NCBI RefSeq assembly: GCF_902459585.1 | Contig: NZ_CABPSC010000017.1 | Span: 46,577-110,576, forward strand | Length of the DNA: 64,000 nucleotides | Direction: 5' to 3' | From: Pandoraea nosoerga | GTDB taxonomy: Bacteria > Pseudomonadota > Gammaproteobacteria > Burkholderiales > Burkholderiaceae | Notes under the pieces: generated by a model | Seen by the model: only the letters and a program-made list of their open reading frames with translations | Databases searched by the model: none | What the model was told of the DNA's origin: nothing | Part shown: positions 55,826-64,000 of the stretch, piece after piece | Position numbering within the stretch: the stretch's first letter is position 1 | Layout: each line of letters opens with the position of its first letter | Program-made: the position numbers and the translations under genes

Positions 55826-56803
55826 TCATCCCATGACGGCGTGAGGATCGGCCTCGCTCACCGACGCCACGTGCGCGGCGATATCGCCCGGCGTCGCGAT
55901 CCAGATCTCGCCGCGCCGCGCCGCGCCCGCGATGGGCATGAGCGCACGCCGCAGATGCCGGAGACGATATGGCTGTCCGACCAGGTACGGATGCAGCGCA
56001 ATACCCATCACGAGCGGCTGGCCCCGCGTCGGATGCTCGGCTTGCGCGTACATCTCGTCGAAGTTGTCGGCAATCATGTCGGCGAACGCGGCGCCGTCCA
56101 TCTGACGTCCGACAATCATGGGGATGTCGTTCAATTCCTGCGGATAAGGCACCGACCACAGCGTGCCGTGCGCCGTGCGCATGCGCACCGGGCGGTCGTC
56201 GTGGCACCAGTTCAGCGTGTATCGGTAGCCGGTGCGCACGAGCAGGTCCGGTGTGTGATGCGTCTCCGAGATCCACGGCGAGAGCCATCCCGAGGGCGTG
56301 TAGCCGGTCACCTCGGTCATGCGCGAACGGCAATGCGCCAGCAGGTCACGCTCGTGCGCGTACTCGAAATCGCTCTGCCGATGCGCGTTGGTGTGACCGT
56401 GTCCGATCAATTCGTCTGCGCGCGCGACGCACGCCTGCACGAGTTCGGGACAGTGATCGAGCAGCGACGTATTGAGCATGACACCGGCCGGCATGGCGAG
56501 TTCGTCGAACAGATCGAGACAGCGCCACGCACCGACGCGGTTGCCGTATTCGCGCCAGCTGTAGTTCAGTACGTCCGGCTGCGGCGAGGCGGGGCCGAGG
56601 TTTGCGCCCAGCCCTTCTCCAAAGGCGAAATGCTCCAGATTGAAGCCGAGATAGACGGCCAGCCGCGCGCCGTTGGGCCAGCGGTACGTGTCGCGCGCCG
56701 TGATCGGCAGGTAGTCGAAGCGGCCGTGCGAGCGAAGCGCGCCGAAGCGGGCGTCTTCGGTGGCGCGGGCCTCGGGTTCCGGCAGAGGAAGTGTCAGGGT
56801 CAT
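55826..56803 (-). CDS. PuuE-type polysaccharide deacetylase-fold hydrolase
   Basis: 325 residues from ATG 56803. The NodB-homology fold of the PuuE/allantoinase-type group is visible: LAVYLGFNLEHFAFGEG, WREYGNRVGAWRCLDLFDELAMPAGVMLNTSLLDHCPELVQACVARADELIGHGHTNAHRQSDF and TGYTPSGWLSPWISETHHTPDLL. The catalytic metal His (HGHTNAH) is present. PuuE hydrolyses allantoin; other members act on N-carbamoyl or acylamide bonds. First gene of the minus-strand operon. Substrate not certain. Confidence 0.85.
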   Translation of the reverse strand: MTLTLPLPEPEARATEDARFGALRSHGRFDYLPITARDTYRWPNGARLAVYLGFNLEHFAFGEGLGANLGPASPQPDVLNYSWREYGNRVGAWRCLDLFDELAMPAGVMLNTSLLDHCPELVQACVARADELIGHGHTNAHRQSDFEYAHERDLLAHCRSRMTEVTGYTPSGWLSPWISETHHTPDLLVRTGYRYTLNWCHDDRPVRMRTAHGTLWSVPYPQELNDIPMIVGRQMDGAAFADMIADNFDEMYAQAEHPTRGQPLVMGIALHPYLVGQPYRLRHLRRALMPIAGAARRGEIWIATPGDIAAHVASVSEADPHAVMG

Positions 56804-57107
56804 CGTGTGTCGTCTTGAAACATTCGCGCACCGCCCCAGTGCGGGCGCGTTCCGAATTGGCGCCAAGTGCGTCGTCAACGAACGCCATGACCAATCGTTC
56901 GCAATTTCGATGCCAGATCGTCGACACGTTGCCGTTCATATTGCGCGACGCGATTCCTTCGAAATGTCGACGAGGTGGCATGCCTCTTGCGTAAGGCGAG
57001 GACATCGCGGGCTGTGCCCGACGCCGGGACGCGCTGCCGTCCTTCCCGATTCGCTTTCGATTGGCTTCCGACACATCGCCCCCGGTGTGTCTTCACGGAG
57101 ATTGCTC
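56804..57107. other. Divergent promoter region of the ABC/hydrolase locus
   Basis: 304 bases between the PuuE-like gene and the substrate-binding protein gene, with no gene. The FCD regulator is expected to bind here, but I found no clear palindrome. Confidence 0.5.
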
Positions 57108-58370
57108 ATGCCCGCCTCTGCACGTCACAACGCCTTCTGCACGACTGCCCCGACCTCGCTGTGCGCCCCGTCCCGCCGTCGCTGGCTTCGCGCCGGGGCT
57201 GCCGCCCTGGCCGCCGCCGGCATGTTCGCGAGCGTATCGGGCTACGCGGCGGACACGGTCAGGATCGGGCTGGTCACGGCGCTCTCCGGACAGTCGGCAC
57301 GCGCGGGCGAAGCCCTCACGCGCGGCATGACCATCGCCATCGACGAGATCAACGCCAGCGGCGGCGTACTCGGCGGGCGCAAGCTGGAACTGGTGCGGCG
57401 CGACGACGAAGGCAACCCCGCCAAGGGCGTGCTCGCCGCGCGCGAGCTCATCTACAAGGACAAAGTGGCGGTGCTCTTCGGGGGGCTGGATACGCCGGTC
57501 TCCATGGCCATCGTGCCCATTGCCAATCAGGAGAAGGTGCCGTTCATGGGGCCGTGGGCTGCGGGCACACCGATTACCCACAACGGCGCCAGTCCCAACT
57601 ATGTGTTCCGCGTGTCGGCCGTCGACGAAATCGTGGACGGGGCGATGGTGAACTACGCGCAGCAGAATTTCGGTGCGAAAAAGCTCGGCCTGATTCTCGT
57701 GAACAACCCGTGGGGCGAGTCGAACGAGAAAGGCATCGTCGCCGCGCTGGCGGCCAAGGGCATGAAGCCGGCCGCCGTCGAGAAGTTCGAGGCGAACGAC
57801 GTGGATGTCACGCCGCAACTCGGACGCCTGAAGGCCGCCGGCGCCGACACCCTGCTGATGGTGGGCAACGTGGGGCCGTCGGCACAGGTGGTGAAGTCGC
57901 TCGACCGCATGGGCTGGAAGGTCCCCATCGTCTCGCACTGGGGTCCGGCGGGCGGCCGCTTCACAGAGCTGGCCGGCCCGAACGCGAAGACCGTGCATTT
58001 CGTGCAGACGTATAGCTTCTTCGGGGCCACGTCGCCGGTCAGCGCGCGTGTCGTTGCGGCGCTCAAGGCCAAATACCCGGACGTCAAGGGACCGGACGAC
58101 ATCACGCCGGCAGTCGGCGTCGCCAACGCATACGACGCCATGCGCCTTACCGCGCTTGCCATCGACCGTGCCGGTTCGACCAACGGCGATGCGATCCGCG
58201 CCGGCTTCTACAGGATCGACCGCTACGAGGGCCTCATCAAGACGTATGTGAAGCCGTTCAGCGAGCAGCAGCACGACGCCCTGTCGGCACAGGACTACGT
58301 GTGGGCGCAGTTCATCGACAACCGCATCGTGCCGGTCGCGCAGGCGGGCGCGAAGGTCGCGGCGAAGTGA
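57108..58370 (+). CDS. Branched-chain-type ABC substrate-binding protein
   Basis: 420 residues from ATG 57108 (GGAG upstream). A Tat-like signal (SRRRWLRAGAAALAAAGMFASVSGYA), then the Peripla_BP_6 fold: DTVRIGLVTALSGQSARAGEALTRGMTIAIDEINASGGVLGGRKLELVRRDDEGNPAKGVLAARELI, VLFGGLDTPVSMAIVPIANQEKVPFMGPWAAGTP, TPAVGVANAYDAMRLTALAI. Family members bind leucine-type amino acids, amides, urea or aromatics. Begins the plus-strand operon. Confidence 0.93.
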   Translation: MPASARHNAFCTTAPTSLCAPSRRRWLRAGAAALAAAGMFASVSGYAADTVRIGLVTALSGQSARAGEALTRGMTIAIDEINASGGVLGGRKLELVRRDDEGNPAKGVLAARELIYKDKVAVLFGGLDTPVSMAIVPIANQEKVPFMGPWAAGTPITHNGASPNYVFRVSAVDEIVDGAMVNYAQQNFGAKKLGLILVNNPWGESNEKGIVAALAAKGMKPAAVEKFEANDVDVTPQLGRLKAAGADTLLMVGNVGPSAQVVKSLDRMGWKVPIVSHWGPAGGRFTELAGPNAKTVHFVQTYSFFGATSPVSARVVAALKAKYPDVKGPDDITPAVGVANAYDAMRLTALAIDRAGSTNGDAIRAGFYRIDRYEGLIKTYVKPFSEQQHDALSAQDYVWAQFIDNRIVPVAQAGAKVAAK

Positions 58371-58510
58371 GTCGCCGAAGCGGGTCATCGAAGTCAGTCT
58401 TATCCCGCAGCCGAACGCCTCTGTCCGATCGACCTTGATCGACGGGGCGGATCGGGCGGACACACCGGCAATGAACGGGCGCTGCCGCGCGGCGTCCCGG
58501 AGGATATCTC

Positions 58511-59385
58511 ATGCAATGGATCTCGGCGCTTGTCGCCGGCCTGGGGCTCGGCAGCATGTACGGCCTCATGGCACTCGGCTTTCATCTGACTTTCGCCGTG
58601 AGCGCGACAGTCAATTTCGCGCAAGGCAGCTCGATGATGCTCGGCGCCGTACTCGCGTACACCTTCGCGCAGACGCTCGGGTGGCCGATGCCGCTGGCCA
58701 TCGCTGCGGCGCTCGCGCTTTGCGCCGTCTACGGGCTGGTGGTCGAGCGGCTCGCCGTGCAGCCATTCGTGCAGCGCGGCTCGAGCGCGTGGCTCATGGC
58801 GACGGTGGCACTGGGCATCGTGCTCGATAACCTCGTGATGCTGACGTTCGGCACGGAGCCGCGCAGCTTGCCGTCGCCGCTCGCGCAAAGCGCGCTGCAA
58901 ATCGGCGACGCCGGCCTGGGCGTCTACCCGCTGCAATTGCTGATTCCGGTGGTGGGGCTGGCGCTCGCCGCGTTGCTGCATTACGTGTTGCGCCGCTCGC
59001 GCTGGGGCGTGGCCATGCTCGCGGTGGTGCAGAACCGTGACGCCGCGCGGCTCATGGGCATTCCCATCCAGCGCACCATCGCAGGCGCCTTTGCAGTCTC
59101 GACGCTGCTCGCCGGCATTGCCGGCGTGCTGATCGCACCGCTGTTCAACGTGCAGGCCGATATGGGCACGGTGTTCGGCCTCAAGGCGTTCGCCGTGGCG
59201 ATTCTCGGCGGCCTGTCCAGTGCATGGGGCGTGATGATCGCCGGTCTGCTGTTCGGCGTGACCGAAGCGATGATCACCGCGACGCTCGGATCGGGCTACA
59301 CCCAGATCATTACGTTCGGTCTGGTCATCGTGCTGCTCGCGATGCGCCCGGACGGCATGTTCGGCCGCGCGGAGGTGCGCAAGGT

Positions 59386-59389
<4 letters not shown>
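58511..59389 (+). CDS. Branched-chain-type ABC permease LivH-like
   Basis: 292 residues. LivH features: MYGLMALGFHLTFAVSATVNFAQGSSMMLGAVLAY, GLVVERLAVQPFVQRGSSAWLMATVALGIVLDN, VGLALAALLHYVLRRSRWGVAMLAVVQNRDAARLMGIPIQRTIAGAFAVSTLLAGIAGVL. Eight or nine helices. Overlaps the next gene by 4 bases. Pairs with the LivM part of that fusion. Confidence 0.94.
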
Positions 59390-62009
<2,620 letters not shown>

Positions 62010-62013
<4 letters not shown>

Positions 62014-63695
62014 CGGCGCGTGACGGGGCGGGAGGAGTGAACGGCCCGGTGAATGATCCGGTGAAGGGAACGGTAAATGGCGCTCGGCCTGCATCCGCGA
62101 GCGGACGCGCCGGTCTGGTGACGAGCCCGCACGGGCTGGCCAGCGCCGCGGGGCGCGATGTGCTGCGCCAGGGCGGCAACGCCATCGAAGCCGCCATCGC
62201 GATCGCGGCGGTGTTGTGCGTAACGATGCCGCACTTCACTGGCCTGGGCGGTGACGGCTTCTGGCTGCTGGCCGACGGAGCGTCCGGCGACGCGGCACCG
62301 CTCGCCATCTCCGGCATTGGGCAGGCAGCACGAGACCTGCCGCCGGGGCTGTCCAATGGCGATCCCATTCCCGTGCGAGGGCCGGCTTGCGCGCTGACGT
62401 CGGCCGCCACGGTCGCCGCGTGGGAGGCCGCGTACCGGGTGAGTCGCGAGCAGTGGGGCGGCACCCTGTCGTGGGCGTCGTTGTTGGCCCCGGCCATCGC
62501 CGCCGCCGACGACGGTTTCGCGACGAGCCGCTCGCAGGATTTCTGGTACACGTATCGCGCGGCCGAGATGGTCGACGCGTCGATCTGGCATGGCTTCGCA
62601 CGGACGTTTCTGCCGGAGGGCCGCGCGCCCGCCGCCGGGGAGCGGTTCCGACAACCGGCACTGGCGTGTACGCTACGGCGGCTGTCCGATGGCGGGCCAC
62701 GCGAATTCTATGAAGGCGAACTGGCCGCGCGGATCGCGCGCGGAATGCAGTCGGCCGGCTCGCCACTGACTCGCGAAGACCTTGCCGCAACGCGTGTGCA
62801 TGTGTCGCCCGCGCTGACGATGCCCTATGCCGGCGGCTTGCTGGCGACGTTGCCGCCGCCGACACAAGGGGTAACCACGCTGCAAATCATGGGCATTCTC
62901 GCCCGCAAGGGGCTCGGAGATTGCGCGCACGGTAGTGCAACGTACTACCACCGGCTGGTCGAGGCGGTCAAACAGGCGTTCATCGATCGCGACCGCTACG
63001 TCGCGGACCCGGAGTTCGCGGACGTGCCCGTGACGACCATGTTGTCGGACGCCCGGCTCCGCGCGGCCGCATCGCGCATCGACGACGGTGCGGCGCTCGC
63101 GTGGCCGCATCGTTTTCGCGAGGGCGACACGGTCTACTTCGCGGCGACGGACGCCGCCGGTCGCGCCGTCAGCGTATTGCAAACGATTTATTTCGACTGG
63201 GGCAGTGGCGTGATGGCGGGAGACACCGGTGTGCTGTGGCACAACCGGGGCGCGGCGTTTCACCCCGCAGGCAGTGCGCATCCGAACGCGCTCATGCCCG
63301 GCAAGCGGCCATTTCACACCCTCAATCCGGGCATGTACCTTCAGGGCGGCCGGCCGCGTTTGCTCTACGGCACTCAGGGCGCTGACGGCCAGCCCCAGAC
63401 ACTGAGCGCGCTGCTCACGCGCCTGATCGACTACGGGATGGCCCCGCACGAGGCGTTATCGCATCCCCGCTTCCTGCTCGGCCGAACATTCTCCGACAGC
63501 CGGGACAATCTCAAACTGGAAAGCGATGCCGGGCCAGCCGTGTTCGCGGCACTGGCCGAACTCGGCCATGCCGTGGCGCCCTTGCCGGGCCATAGTCCGC
63601 TCGCGGGTCAGGCCGGTGTTATCGCCATTGCAAACGACGGTCTCGCAACAGGGGCTCACGATCCGCGCAGCGATGGGGCGGCGATGGCGGTGTAG
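62010..63695 (+). CDS. Gamma-glutamyltransferase-superfamily Ntn hydrolase (HpxW/YwrD-like)
   Basis: 561 residues. Pattern of the GGT superfamily: GLVTSPHGLASAAGRDVLRQGGNAIEAAIAIAAVLCVTMPHFTGLGGDGFWLL, then the cleavage and nucleophile site GDTVYFAATDAAGRAVSVLQ (Thr374), WGSGVMAGDTGVLWHNRGAAFHP and HPNALMPGKRPFHTLNPGMYLQGGRP. The TVY-type active site and the absence of a GGT-like secretion signal are more like HpxW (oxamate amidohydrolase) or YwrD proteins than classic GGT. It would self-cleave. Its place directly after the transporter gene suggests it acts on the imported compound in the cytoplasm. Confidence 0.88.
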
Positions 63696-63782
63696 CGTCC
63701 GCGCGCACCCCTGGGCCACGCGAGCGGCCCGCCCCACGGAGCCGGTACAATCGGGGGCAAATAGCTCAGGCCACCATTTGCG

Positions 63783-64000
63783 ATGACGTCTGCTTCACCT
63801 GTCCGATTCCTGTCGTCCCCCCTCTTGTCCACGCCCTCGCCAACCCCCTCATCCACGCCCTCGTCCGCCATTTCGGGGCGCTCCGTTTCGCCTTGCCGTC
63901 GGGTATGGAGCCTCGCCGCGCTCGCCACGCTCGCCGCAGCACTCGCTGGCTGCGCCGGCCCTCGGCCGGGCGCCACGTCGCCCGCCGCGAGCGCGCCGGT
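63783..64000 (+). CDS. Lipoprotein, 5' part
   Basis: Begins at ATG 63783 and runs off the window end; 72 complete codons are visible. A long Ser/Pro/Thr-rich N-region (STPSPTPSSTPSSAISGRS) precedes a signal peptide with lipobox SLAALATLAAALAGCAGPRP. A TACAAT at 63746-63751 may be its -10. Function not determinable from this part; the long N-region may mean a later start. Confidence 0.65.
   Translation, partial: MTSASPVRFLSSPLLSTPSPTPSSTPSSAISGRSVSPCRRVWSLAALATLAAALAGCAGPRPGATSPAASAP

Overview
The window is a GC-rich (mostly mid-60s %) chromosome segment from a beta-proteobacterium. The blocks purK-purE-purC / fba-pyk-pgk and groES-groEL behind a CIRCE site, the pentapeptide MxKDx protein, and the cell-envelope genes (heptosyltransferase II, BepA-like protease, RND efflux) point to Burkholderiales. 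A Pandoraea- or Burkholderia-like genome is my best guess, from family recollection only. I saw no tRNA, rRNA, transposase, prophage or CRISPR array.

Layout. 0-1.2 kb: a DUF883/YqjE/YqjK-like membrane-stress operon. 1.2-3.8 kb: a compact minor-pilin operon (pilV-, pilW-, pilX-, fimT-like, minus strand) with signs of decay. 4.2 kb: an acyl-CoA-binding protein. 4.9-12 kb: a complete tripartite RND efflux operon with its divergent TetR repressor and an AcrR-type palindrome. 12-20 kb: a molybdenum region with modABC behind a ModE-type box, a Tat-exported molybdopterin oxidoreductase with its cytochrome b partner, a short ModE-like regulator, a CoxG-like protein and XdhC (moaC lies further on, at 47 kb). 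20-28 kb: periplasmic quality control and cell wall, with a DegQ/DegP-type protease, an I78-type protease inhibitor, a two-component system, PBP4 (DacB) and a sterol-desaturase-family enzyme. 28.8-38.7 kb: housekeeping genes (threonylcarbamoyl-AMP synthase, purK, purE, purC, fba, pyk, pgk) interrupted by one unrecognised 499-residue gene. 38.7-51.7 kb: AzlCD, waaF, small conserved genes, several transporters with divergent MarR or LysR regulators, and the BepA-like protease. 51.9-54 kb: groESL.

54.2-63.7 kb is the most distinctive part. A minus-strand operon (PuuE-type deacetylase, FCD-type GntR regulator, flavin reductase) diverges from a plus-strand operon (branched-chain-type ABC substrate-binding protein, LivH permease, a single polypeptide fusing LivM+LivG+LivF, and an Ntn-hydrolase of the gamma-glutamyltransferase/oxamate-amidohydrolase superfamily). 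This looks like an uptake-and-hydrolysis locus for a small nitrogenous compound (amide, ureide or gamma-glutamyl type). The substrate is not determinable from sequence alone. The window ends inside a lipoprotein gene.

Short tandem repeats are a recurring feature of the intergenic DNA: 9-bp arrays in the pilV-like gene and after modA, 17-18-bp copies upstream of degQ, 12-bp copies upstream of the response regulator, and a 13-bp array upstream of moaC.
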